In this document: positions 6,225 through 12,901 of the stretch, piece after piece
Position numbering within the stretch: position 1 is the stretch's first letter
Layout of the letters: every line of letters begins with the position of its first letter
Assembly (NCBI GenBank): GCA_035656335.1
Contig: DASRSS010000059.1
Location: forward strand, 1 to 14,842
Reading direction: 5' to 3'
DNA from: DASRSS01 sp035656335
GTDB taxonomy: Bacteria > Actinomycetota > Actinomycetes > Mycobacteriales > Jatrophihabitantaceae
DNA length: 14,842 nt
Program-made: the position numbers and the translations under genes
The notes under the pieces: generated by a model
What the model saw: only the letters and a program-made list of their open reading frames with translations
Told to the model about the DNA's origin: nothing
The model's database searches: none

Positions 6225-6884
6225 TCAGAACAGCCGCTGGCTCGGGTCGTCCACGCCGCGCAGCGCCGCGTAGTCCAGCACCACGCAGGTGATGCCGCGG
6301 TCCTCGGCGAGCGTGCGCGCCTGCGGCTTGATCTCCTGCGCAGCGAACACGCCGCGCACCGGCGCGAGCAGCGGGTCGCGGTTGAGCAGCTCGAGGTACC
6401 GGGTGAGCTGCTCGACGCCGTCGATCTCGCCGCGCCGCTTGATCTCCACCGCGACCGCCGCGCCGGACGCGTCCCGGCACATGATGTCCACCGGGCCGAT
6501 CGGGGTCGGGTACTCGCGGCGCACCAGGCGGTACCCGTCACCGAGCGTGTGAATCTGCTCGGCCAGCAGCTTCTGCAGGTGCGCCTCGACGCCGTCCTTC
6601 ACCAGCCCCGGGTCGACACCCAGCTGGTGCGACGAGTCGTGCTCGATCTGCTCGATCGTGACGATCAACTGCTCGCCGGCCTTGTTCGTGACCGCCCAGG
6701 TGCCGTCGCCTTCGACGAGGGTGCACGGCGGGCTCATCCAGTTCAGCGGTTTGTACGAGCCGCCGTCGGAGTGGACGAGCACCGAGCCATCGGCCTTGAC
6801 CAGCAGCAGCCGGGTGGCCATCGGCAGGTGCGCGGTCAGCCGACCGACGTAATCCACGCTGCAACGGGCGATGACCAGGCGCAC
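6225..6884 (-). CDS. nucS: Mismatch-specific endonuclease NucS/EndoMS
   Basis: NucS cuts both strands at mismatches and replaces MutS/MutL mismatch repair in many actinobacteria; it works with the sliding clamp. The 219 residues begin MRLVIARCSVDYVGRLTAHLP, the canonical N-terminus of the actinobacterial family. The N-terminal DNA-binding and dimerisation half includes SYKPLNWMSPPC (43-54). The C-terminal RecB-like nuclease half has Asp133 (GPVDIMC), Glu147 and Lys149 (VAVEIKRRG) and Gln159-Leu160 with Tyr163. The extreme C-terminus QRLF resembles a clamp-binding tail. The start is GTG 6884, fixed by the conserved N-terminus. No ribosome binding site is visible, but TAGTCT lies 8 bases upstream, so the mRNA may be leaderless or nearly so. 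It is back to back with the aldo/keto reductase, 25 bases between start codons, and upstream of the dehydrogenase gene. Confidence 0.95.
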   Translation of the reverse strand: MRLVIARCSVDYVGRLTAHLPMATRLLLVKADGSVLVHSDGGSYKPLNWMSPPCTLVEGDGTWAVTNKAGEQLIVTIEQIEHDSSHQLGVDPGLVKDGVEAHLQKLLAEQIHTLGDGYRLVRREYPTPIGPVDIMCRDASGAAVAVEIKRRGEIDGVEQLTRYLELLNRDPLLAPVRGVFAAQEIKPQARTLAEDRGITCVVLDYAALRGVDDPSQRLF

Positions 6885-6892
6885 AGCTGGCG

Positions 6893-6902
6893 AGACTACC
6901 GT
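6893..6902. promoter_or_regulatory. Overlapping divergent -10 elements of nucS and the aldo/keto reductase gene
   Basis: TAGTCT on the minus strand (6893-6898) ends 8 bases before the nucS GTG. TACCGT on the plus strand (6897-6902) ends 7 bases before the reductase ATG at 6910. Both fit the TANNNT pattern at the distance expected for leaderless transcripts, and they share two bases. No convincing -35 box was found for either. Confidence 0.55.
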
Positions 6903-6909
6903 GGGGGCA

Positions 6910-7737
6910 ATGACCGATCAGCCAACTGTTCCCCTCAACAACGGCGTAGCGATCCCCCAGCTCGGCTTCGGGGTCTTCAAGGTGCCGCCCGCCGAGACCG
7001 CGCAGATCGTCAAGCAGGCCCTGTCCGCCGGCTACCGGCACATCGACACCGCGGCGATGTACGGGAACGAGGCGGGCGTCGGCCAGGCGATCGCCGAGTC
7101 CGGCATCCCGCGCGACGAGCTGTTCGTGACGACCAAGCTGAACAACGACGCGCACGGCACGGACGAGGCGCTGCGGGCGTTCGAGGACAGCCGGCGCAAG
7201 CTCGGCCTGGATGTCGTGGACCTGTACCTGATCCACTGGCCGCTGCCGAGCCAGGACCGCTACGTGGAGACCTGGCGCGCGCTGGAGAAGCTGCGCGACG
7301 ACGGCGTGGTCCGCGCGATCGGCGTCTCGAACTTCCACGCCACGCACCTGCAGCGGCTCCTGGACGAGACCGGCACGGTTCCCGCGCTCAACCAGATCGA
7401 GCTGCACCCGTACCTGACCCAGGAGGCGCTGCGCGGCTTCGACGCCGAGCACGGCATCGCCACCGAGGCCTGGTCGCCGCTGGCCCGCGGCGGGACGCTG
7501 CTGCGCGATCATGTGGTCACGTCCATCGCCGAGAAGCACGGCCGCACGCCCGCGCAGGTCGTGCTGCGCTGGCACCTGCAGCTGGGCAACGTGGTGATCC
7601 CGAAGTCGGCCACGCCGTCGCGCATCGAGGACAACTTCGCGGTGTTCGACTTCGAGCTCGCCGACGACGACATGGCCGCGATCAGCGGGCTCAATCGCGA
7701 CGAGCGCACCGGACCCGATCCGGACGCCTTCGGCTGA
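6910..7737 (+). CDS. Aldo/keto reductase, 2,5-diketogluconate reductase-like (AKR5 type)
   Basis: This is a cytosolic NADPH-dependent reductase of aldehydes and ketones; the natural substrate is unknown. The 275-residue TIM-barrel protein has the full catalytic tetrad: Asp46 and Tyr51 (HIDTAAMYGNE), Lys76 (VTTKLNN) and His109 (LIHWPLP). The NADPH-binding IPKSATPSRIEDNF segment is present near the C-terminus. The frame is open upstream to an ATG at 6871, but that would overlap nucS coding sequence antisense. ATG 6910 is chosen because a TANNNT -10 box ends 7 bases before it and the family N-terminus VPLNNGVAIPQLGFGVF follows. No ribosome binding site at proper distance is visible, in keeping with a leaderless mRNA. 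It converges on the Uma2 gene, with 6 bases between stop codons. A link to the gluconate genes 4 kb away is possible but unsupported. Confidence 0.92.
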   Translation: MTDQPTVPLNNGVAIPQLGFGVFKVPPAETAQIVKQALSAGYRHIDTAAMYGNEAGVGQAIAESGIPRDELFVTTKLNNDAHGTDEALRAFEDSRRKLGLDVVDLYLIHWPLPSQDRYVETWRALEKLRDDGVVRAIGVSNFHATHLQRLLDETGTVPALNQIELHPYLTQEALRGFDAEHGIATEAWSPLARGGTLLRDHVVTSIAEKHGRTPAQVVLRWHLQLGNVVIPKSATPSRIEDNFAVFDFELADDDMAAISGLNRDERTGPDPDAFG

Positions 7738-7743
7738 CCGGGG

Positions 7744-8298
7744 TCAGACGAGGTCTGCTGGCGTGAGGTCGACCGGGAAGGGCCGCTGCAGGTGCAGCGG
7801 CTGCTCCCCGGAGGCGGCGCCGGCGTCCACGTATCGGCCGTCGACCAGATCCCAAGCCGTGATCGACGGAACCTCGGGGTCGACGACCCAGTACGACTCG
7901 ACGCCCGCGTCCTCGTACTTGGACCGCTTGAGCACCAGGTCTTTGCGGCGCGTGGACGGAGAGAGCACCTCCACGGCGAGGACCAGCGGCCTGGTGAGGT
8001 TCTTGATCCCGAGTTCGTCCTTGCGCGCGACCAGCACGTCGGGCTGCAGCGAGGTGCGGCGGTCCGGCCGCCAGTCGAGCGGAGCGGGGAACACCTCCAG
8101 CTCCGGCGGGCACATCCCGACGAGCTGCACCAGCAGCCGCGTCAACGCCCGCTGGTGCACGACGATCGGAGCCGGCGTCACGAGCAGCAGCCCGTCGAGC
8201 AGCTCGTACTGCAAGCCGTCGTCGGGCAGCGCGTCGAGGTCGTCGACCGTCCAGTCGCGCTCACGCGGCATCACCGGCTGGGTCGTCACGACTGCCAT
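7744..8298 (-). CDS. Uma2-family (DUF820) PD-(D/E)xK nuclease-like protein
   Basis: Uma2 proteins have a restriction-endonuclease-like fold; their biological role is mostly unknown. At 184 residues this has the family length and features: YELLDGLLLVTPAP (31-44), QPDVLVA with Asp87, VEVLSPSTRRKD with Glu110, Lys124 in LVLKRSKY, then YEDAGVESYWVVDP (128-141). The PD-(D/E)xK residues appear intact. The start ATG 8298 is backed by a GGGGGGAG ribosome binding site just upstream. It lies 88 bases beyond the mutase stop on the same strand but seems to have its own promoter (TAGGCT at 8358-8363). Uma2 genes are multicopy in many actinobacteria and cyanobacteria, so this could be a late insertion into the conserved order; its codon usage does not obviously stand out. 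Confidence 0.9.
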   Translation of the reverse strand: MAVVTTQPVMPRERDWTVDDLDALPDDGLQYELLDGLLLVTPAPIVVHQRALTRLLVQLVGMCPPELEVFPAPLDWRPDRRTSLQPDVLVARKDELGIKNLTRPLVLAVEVLSPSTRRKDLVLKRSKYEDAGVESYWVVDPEVPSITAWDLVDGRYVDAGAASGEQPLHLQRPFPVDLTPADLV

Positions 8299-8357
8299 GG
8301 TGCTCCCCCCGCTCCGCGGTTGTCATCCGGCATCGCCTCAGCATGCCCGCCCCAGAG

Positions 8358-8378
8358 AGCCTAACCGCGTTATCCACA
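8358..8378. promoter_or_regulatory. Uma2 gene promoter with inverted repeat and DnaA box
   Basis: On the minus strand TAGGCT (8358-8363) is a TANNNT -10 candidate about 60 bases before the Uma2 ATG. Touching it is TAAC-CGC-GTTA (8362-8372), a 4-base-arm inverted repeat, and overlapping that on the plus strand is TTATCCACA (8370-8378), a perfect match to the classical DnaA box. A protein bound here would cover the -10 to -35 region. Confidence 0.45.
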
Positions 8379-8386
8379 GGGGCGAG

Positions 8387-10396
8387 CTACGCGCGGGCTT
8401 CCTCGATCGCGTCGACGATCTCGCCGAGCACGTCGGTGATCGCGAAGTCCTTGGGCGTGAAGATCCGCGCCACGCCCGCCTCGCGCAGCGGACCGGCGTC
8501 CGCCTCCGGGATGATCCCGCCGAGCACGACCGGCACGTCGGACAGCCCCGCCTCGCGCAGCCCGTCGATCACGTCCGGCACGGCCGACAGGTGCGAGCCG
8601 GACAGGATCGACAGGCCGACCACGTCCACGTCCTCCTCGACGGCGGCGCTGACGATCTGCCGGGGCGTGAGCCGGATGCCGGAGTAGACGACCTCGAAGC
8701 CCGCGTCGCGCGCGCGAACGGCGATCTGCTCGGCCCCGTTGGAGTGCCCGTCCAGGCCGGGCTTGCCGACCAGGAACTTCAGCGGACGGCCCAGCTGCTC
8801 GCCCAGGGCCCGGACCCGCTCGCGCACCGCGGTCAGCTCGCCCTCGTGGCCGCCGCCGCTCGCACCGGCCACGCCGGTCGGCGGCCGGTACTCCCCGAAC
8901 ACCTCGCGCAGCACGCCGGCCCACTCGCCGATCGTCACGCCGACGCGCGCGCAGGCGAGCGACGGCTCCATCAGGTTCGTGTCCGTCTTGGCCGCGTCCC
9001 GCAGCGCGTTCAGCGCGTCGTCGACGGCCGCGGCGTCGCGTCCGGCACGCCACGCCGCGATTGCCTGCTTCGCCGACTCCTCCACCGCGGGATCGACGGT
9101 GAGGATGCCGCCGTCCGTCCCGCCGACGAGCGGGTTCGGCTCGGTCTCGGTGAACTTGTTGACGCCGACGACGACGTCCTCCCCGGCCTCGATCCGGCGC
9201 CGGCGCAGCGCGTGCGAGCTCACCAACGCCGACTTCAGGTATCCGGACTCGACCGCCGCGACCGCGCCGCCGAGTTCGAGGATGTGCTCGATCTCCTTGC
9301 GGGCGCCGTTCTTGATCTCGGCGACCTTGGCCTCGATCACGGTCGAGCCGGTGAAGATGTCGTCGTACTCGAGCAGGTCGGACTCGTACGCCAGCACCTG
9401 CTGCATCCGCAGCGACCACTGCTGGTCCCACGGACGCGGCAGGCCGAGGGCCTCGTTCCACGCCGGCAGCTGGACGGCGCGGGCGCGGGCGTCGCGCGAC
9501 GCGGTGACCGCCAGCATCTCCAGCAGGATCCGGTAGACGTTGTTCTCCGGCTGCGCCTCGGTGAGCCCGAGCGAGTTCACCTGCACCCCGTAGCGGAACC
9601 GGCGGTGCTTCGGGTTCTGCACGCCGTAGCGCTCCAGCGTGATCTCGTCCCAGAGCTGGCCGAACGCGCGCAGCTTGCACATCTCCTCGATGAACCGCAC
9701 GCCGGCGTTGACGAAGAATGAGATGCGCGCGACGACCTCGCCGAACTTGTCCTCGGGCACCTGGCCGGAGTCGCGCACCGCGTCCAGCACCGCAATCGCG
9801 GTGCCCATTGCGAACGCGACCTCCTGCACGGGCGTTGCGCCGGCCTCCTGCAGGTGATAGCTGCAGATGTTGATCGGGTTCCACTTCGGCACGTTCGCGA
9901 CCGTGTACGCGATCATGTCGGTGATCAGCCGCAGCGACGGCGCCGGCGGGAACACGTAGGTCCCGCGGGACAGGTACTCCTTGATGATGTCGTTCTGCGT
10001 GGTGCCGGCGAGCTTCGTGCGCGCCTCGGCCTTGTCCAGCCCGGCGGCCTCGGCGTGCTCGTCGGCGACCGTGAGGTAGAGCGCCAGCAGGTACATCGCC
10101 GGCGCGTTGATCGTCATGGACGTGTTCATCTGGTCCAGCGGGATGCCGTCGAACAGCGCGCGGACGTCACCGATGTGTGAGACCGGGACGCCAACCTTGC
10201 CGACCTCACCGCGCGCGAGTTCGGCGTCCGGGTCGTAGCCGGTCTGCGTCGGCAGGTCGAAGGCGACGGACAGGCCCGTCTGGCCCTTGGCCAGGTTGCG
10301 CCGGTACAGCGCGTTCGACTCCGCCGGCGAGGAGTGGCCAGCGTACGTGCGCATGAGCCACGGCCTGTCGCGCTGATCGTCGGTCGGGAACGGCAT
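8387..10396 (-). CDS. ecm: Ethylmalonyl-CoA mutase, B12-dependent
   Basis: The enzyme rearranges (2R)-ethylmalonyl-CoA to methylsuccinyl-CoA with adenosylcobalamin. The 669 residues comprise a mutase TIM barrel (about 1-510) and a C-terminal cobalamin-binding domain (about 530-669). The latter has Asp549-x-His551-x-x-Gly554 (GLDGHSNG), LSILSGSH (595-602) and GGIIPEAD (626-633). MRTYAGHS at 15-22, with His where methylmalonyl-CoA mutases have an aromatic residue, and the single-chain compact form point to the Ecm/MeaA branch instead of the methylmalonyl-CoA or isobutyryl-CoA mutases. The ribosome binding site GGAGGT (10402-10407) supports ATG 10396. It follows murA by 101 bases on the same strand, with a TTAC-N6-GTAR motif in the gap. 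The adenosyltransferase gene 1.4 kb away would activate its cofactor. In Streptomyces the gene adjoins ccr; here it does not. Confidence 0.93.
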   Translation of the reverse strand: MPFPTDDQRDRPWLMRTYAGHSSPAESNALYRRNLAKGQTGLSVAFDLPTQTGYDPDAELARGEVGKVGVPVSHIGDVRALFDGIPLDQMNTSMTINAPAMYLLALYLTVADEHAEAAGLDKAEARTKLAGTTQNDIIKEYLSRGTYVFPPAPSLRLITDMIAYTVANVPKWNPINICSYHLQEAGATPVQEVAFAMGTAIAVLDAVRDSGQVPEDKFGEVVARISFFVNAGVRFIEEMCKLRAFGQLWDEITLERYGVQNPKHRRFRYGVQVNSLGLTEAQPENNVYRILLEMLAVTASRDARARAVQLPAWNEALGLPRPWDQQWSLRMQQVLAYESDLLEYDDIFTGSTVIEAKVAEIKNGARKEIEHILELGGAVAAVESGYLKSALVSSHALRRRRIEAGEDVVVGVNKFTETEPNPLVGGTDGGILTVDPAVEESAKQAIAAWRAGRDAAAVDDALNALRDAAKTDTNLMEPSLACARVGVTIGEWAGVLREVFGEYRPPTGVAGASGGGHEGELTAVRERVRALGEQLGRPLKFLVGKPGLDGHSNGAEQIAVRARDAGFEVVYSGIRLTPRQIVSAAVEEDVDVVGLSILSGSHLSAVPDVIDGLREAGLSDVPVVLGGIIPEADAGPLREAGVARIFTPKDFAITDVLGEIVDAIEEARA

Positions 10397-10456
10397 CGTG
10401 CACCTCCAGCACCGCGGGGTGGTCCTCGCGGGTCCTAACAGCTTGCCCGTTCGGCT

Positions 10457-10472
10457 CTACTCCTGAGTAACC
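10457..10472 (-). promoter_or_regulatory. Candidate operator upstream of ethylmalonyl-CoA mutase
   Basis: The minus strand reads GGTTACTCAGGAGTAG, containing TTAC-N6-GTAG and an inverted repeat TACTC-AG-GAGTA. It lies about 60 bases before the mutase ATG, between murA and the mutase gene. It shares GGTTAC and G-x-GTA at the same spacing with the motif that overlaps the ccr promoter. Confidence 0.45.
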
Positions 10473-10480
10473 GATGTGGC

Positions 10481-10497
10481 CGACCTCGCAGCGGTCG
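10481..10497 (-). terminator. Small hairpin directly after murA
   Basis: CGACC and GGTCG form a 5-base-pair stem with a 7-base loop immediately after the murA stop codon. No T-run; weak, so read-through into the mutase gene is possible. Confidence 0.25.
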
Positions 10498-11778
10498 TCA
10501 TACCCCGAACGCCTCGGATTCGACCCGCTCGACGTCGGCGCCGAGCGCCCGCAGCTGCTCCTCGAACCGGACGTAGCCACGGTCGATGTGGTGCACCTCG
10601 GCGACCTCGGTCACGCCCTCGGCGACGAGGCCGGCGATGACCAGGCCGACGCCGGCCCGGATGTCGGTGGCGCGCACCGGAGCGCCCGACAGCTGCTCGC
10701 GCCCGCGCACCACGGCGTGGTGGCCGTCGGTGCGCACGTCCGCTCCCATGCGGGCGATCTCGTCGCAGAACATGAACCGCGCCTCGAACAGATTCTCGGT
10801 GATCATCGCGGTGCCGTCGGCGACGGACAGCAGCGCGATCGCCTGCGGCTGCAGGTCCGTGGCCAGGCCCGGGTAGGGCAGCGTGACCACGTCGAAGCTG
10901 CGCGGCCGCTCGTTCATCACGATCCGGAAGCCGGACGCAGTGACCTCGATGTCCGCGCCCGCGCCGGCCAGCTTGTCCAGGGCGATCTCGAGGTGCTCGG
11001 CGTTCGCGCCGCGCACGGTCACGTCCCCGCGCGTGGCCACCGCGGCCATCGCCCAGGTGCCCGCGACGATCCGGTCGGCGACGGCGCGGTGCGTAGTCGG
11101 CGTCAACGCCTCGACGCCGGTGATCTCCAGCGTGGACGAGCCGATGCCGTCGATGCGCGCGCCCATCTGCACCAGCATCCGGCACAGGTCGACGATCTCG
11201 GGCTCGCGTGCGGCGTTGTCCAGGACGGTCGTCCCCTTGGCCAGCACCGCGGCGGTCAGGATGTTCTCTGTCGCGCCGACGCTCGGGAAGTCCAGCCAGA
11301 TCTGCGTCCCGCGCAGCTCCGAGGCCTCGGCGACCACGTAGCCGTGTTCGACCCGGACGTCCGCGCCCATCTTGACCAGGCCGGCGAAGTGCATGTCCAG
11401 CGGGCGCGAGCCGATCGCGTCGCCGCCCGGCATCGCGACCCGGGCCCGGCCGGTGCGGGCCAGCAGCGGGCCCAGCACGCAGATCGAGCCGCGGATGCGG
11501 CGCACGAGCTCGTACGGCGCTTCCGATTCCGGCAGCTCCGGGACGGTGATGCGGACCTCGTCGGTGGTGCCGGAACCGGACTCCTCGACCTCGCAGCCCA
11601 GCCGCTCGAGCAGCTGGCGCATGATCGCGACGTCCGAGATGGCCGGCAGGTTGCCCACGCTCGTGCAGCCGGGCGCGAGCAGCGCGGCCGCCATCAACTT
11701 GAGCACGCTGTTCTTCGCGCCGACGACGTCGACCGATCCGGCCAGCCGCGCGCCGCCGTTCACCCTCAAGACCTGCAC
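10498..11778 (-). CDS. murA: UDP-N-acetylglucosamine 1-carboxyvinyltransferase
   Basis: MurA transfers enolpyruvate from PEP to UDP-GlcNAc, the first committed cytoplasmic step of peptidoglycan synthesis. The 426 residues have the expected length and two inside-out alpha/beta domains. Visible are Lys22-Asn23 (GAKNS), the catalytic loop PGGDAIGSRP at 117-126 and Asp308 in LATDLQP. The loop position that is Cys115 in E. coli is Asp120 here, the natural fosfomycin-insensitive form also found in mycobacteria. The start is GTG 11778. TAGCCT (minus strand, 11785-11790) ends 6 bases before it and no ribosome binding site is seen, so the mRNA is probably leaderless. It is divergent from the adenosyltransferase, 38 bases between starts, an arrangement recalled also from M. 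tuberculosis (Rv1314c-Rv1315). Confidence 0.97.
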   Translation of the reverse strand: MQVLRVNGGARLAGSVDVVGAKNSVLKLMAAALLAPGCTSVGNLPAISDVAIMRQLLERLGCEVEESGSGTTDEVRITVPELPESEAPYELVRRIRGSICVLGPLLARTGRARVAMPGGDAIGSRPLDMHFAGLVKMGADVRVEHGYVVAEASELRGTQIWLDFPSVGATENILTAAVLAKGTTVLDNAAREPEIVDLCRMLVQMGARIDGIGSSTLEITGVEALTPTTHRAVADRIVAGTWAMAAVATRGDVTVRGANAEHLEIALDKLAGAGADIEVTASGFRIVMNERPRSFDVVTLPYPGLATDLQPQAIALLSVADGTAMITENLFEARFMFCDEIARMGADVRTDGHHAVVRGREQLSGAPVRATDIRAGVGLVIAGLVAEGVTEVAEVHHIDRGYVRFEEQLRALGADVERVESEAFGV

Positions 11779-11784
11779 GTGTCC

Positions 11785-11809
11785 AGGCTACTTGCGTGGC
11801 CGTTATGGT
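11785..11809. promoter_or_regulatory. Divergent leaderless-type promoters of murA and the adenosyltransferase operon
   Basis: TAGCCT on the minus strand (11785-11790) ends 6 bases before the murA GTG, with a loose -35 (GTGACC, 11807-11812) at 16-base spacing. TATGGT on the plus strand (11804-11809) ends 7 bases before ATG 11817. Both fit TANNNT at leaderless distance, and the two promoters interlock. Confidence 0.55.
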
Positions 11810-11816
11810 CACTTCC

Positions 11817-12389
11817 ATGGCGGTTCATCTGACGCGCATCTACACCAAGACCGGCGACGACGGGACGACCGCCCTCGGCGACATGTCCCGCGTGCGCAAG
11901 ACCGATCCGCGCGTAGGCGCGTACGCCGACTGCGACGAGACGAACGCGGCCCTGGGCGTCGCGCTGGCCCTTGGAGCGTTGCCGGAACGGATCGCGCGGG
12001 TGCTCGGCACCATCCAGAACGACCTGTTCGACGTCGGGGCCGACCTGTGCACGCCGGTGCAGCCGGACCCGAAATACCCGCCGCTGCGCGTCACGGCCGA
12101 GTACGTCGAACGGCTCGAGGGCTGGTGCGACGAGTTCAACGCCGAGCTGGCCAAGCTGAACAGCTTCATCCTGCCGGGCGGGACGCCCGGCGCGGCGCTG
12201 CTGCACCAGGCGCGCACCCTGGCGCGCCGGGCCGAGCGCAGCGCCTGGGCGCTGTACGAGGCAGACCCGGAGCACACCAACCGCGAAGCGCTGCTCTACC
12301 TCAACCGGCTGTCCGACCTGCTGTTCATCCTGGCCCGCTGCGCGAACCCGGACGGCGACGTCCTGTGGCGGCCCGGGGGCGAGAGGTGA
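11817..12389 (+). CDS. PduO-type ATP:cob(I)alamin adenosyltransferase
   Basis: The enzyme transfers the adenosyl group of ATP to cob(I)alamin, making adenosylcobalamin for mutases. The 190 residues form the usual five-helix family core. Visible motifs are TKTGDDGTTALGD (10-22, ATP site), ADCDETNAALG (38-48), RTLARRAER (133-141) and YLNRLSDLLFILAR (161-174). The frame is open upstream to GTG 11796, but ATG 11817 is chosen. It gives the family N-terminus MAVHLTRIYTKTGD, and a TATGGT -10 box ends 7 bases before it, as in leaderless genes. Its last codon overlaps the gluconokinase start (GTGA), so the two are translationally coupled. Functionally it belongs with the ethylmalonyl-CoA mutase, encoded on the other side of murA, and with any methylmalonyl-CoA mutase elsewhere. 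Confidence 0.95.
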   Translation: MAVHLTRIYTKTGDDGTTALGDMSRVRKTDPRVGAYADCDETNAALGVALALGALPERIARVLGTIQNDLFDVGADLCTPVQPDPKYPPLRVTAEYVERLEGWCDEFNAELAKLNSFILPGGTPGAALLHQARTLARRAERSAWALYEADPEHTNREALLYLNRLSDLLFILARCANPDGDVLWRPGGER

Positions 12390-12892
12390 CCGTCCTGGTC
12401 ATCATGGGCGTATCGGGGTGCGGGAAGTCCACGATCGCCGCCTTGCTCGCTGGACGGTTGAGCTGGCCCTTCGCCGAGGGCGACGACATGCACCCGCCGG
12501 AGAACGTGGCGAAGATGCATGCCGGACACCCGCTGACGGACACGGACCGGCGGCCCTGGCTGGAGCGCATCGCCGCCTGGATCGACGAGCAGATCGCGGC
12601 CGGACGGTCGGCTCTCGTCACCTGCTCGGCGCTCAAGCGCAGCTACCGCGACCTGCTGCGCCGCGAGCAGGTCATGTTCGTCTACCTGCACGGCGACTTC
12701 GAGGTGATCTCGCGGCGACTGGCCGCGCGGCAGGGGCACTTCATGCCCGCCGCGCTGCTGGAATCGCAGTTCGCGGACCTCGAACCACCCACAGCGGACG
12801 AACAAGCCATTAGGGTCGATATCGGCGGCTCACCGGTCGAGCTGGCCGACGAGATCACGACCACGCTCGGACTGGTCCCCGACCACAGCTAG
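12386..12892 (+). CDS. gntK: Gluconokinase
   Basis: This enzyme phosphorylates D-gluconate to 6-phosphogluconate, feeding the pentose phosphate or Entner-Doudoroff routes. The 168 residues match the family length. The P-loop GVSGCGKS is at 8-15, and the gluconokinase signature EGDDMHPPENVAKMHAGHPL begins at about residue 32, followed by TDTDRRPWL and TCSALKRSYRDLLR. The start is GTG 12386, sharing bases with the TGA of the adenosyltransferase gene; the upstream GGGGGCGAGAGG is purine-rich and can act as ribosome binding site. The next gene is a GntP permease 9 bases downstream, confirming the gluconate role. No GntR-type regulator is visible in the window. Confidence 0.95.
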   Translation: MTVLVIMGVSGCGKSTIAALLAGRLSWPFAEGDDMHPPENVAKMHAGHPLTDTDRRPWLERIAAWIDEQIAAGRSALVTCSALKRSYRDLLRREQVMFVYLHGDFEVISRRLAARQGHFMPAALLESQFADLEPPTADEQAIRVDIGGSPVELADEITTTLGLVPDHS

Positions 12893-12901
12893 GAGCCGCG
12901 C

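Noticed and set aside
6871..6909. Upstream start (ATG 6871) for the aldo/keto reductase adding 13 residues
   Set aside because: It would overlap nucS coding sequence antisense, and the extra residues are not family-like. The -10 box placed 7 bases before ATG 6910 favours the shorter form.
4563..7766. Very long plus-strand open frame (1067 codons) across the dehydrogenase, nucS and the reductase
   Set aside because: It is antisense or out of frame to three clearly conserved genes, and its translation is Arg/Asp/Val/His-rich low complexity with no recognisable domain. Stop codons are rare in the shadow frames of high-GC genes, so length alone means nothing here.
7763..9721. 652-codon plus-strand frame opposite Uma2 and the mutase gene
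   Set aside because: Antisense to two well-supported proteins; biased, motif-free translation.
11796..11816. Upstream start (GTG 11796) for the adenosyltransferase
   Set aside because: Adds seven residues not typical of the family and would put the start inside the candidate promoter; ATG 11817 fits a leaderless transcript.
10457..11832. Long open frames on both strands (453 and 452 codons) over murA
   Set aside because: Both are shadows of murA, whose sequence shows the full set of family motifs.
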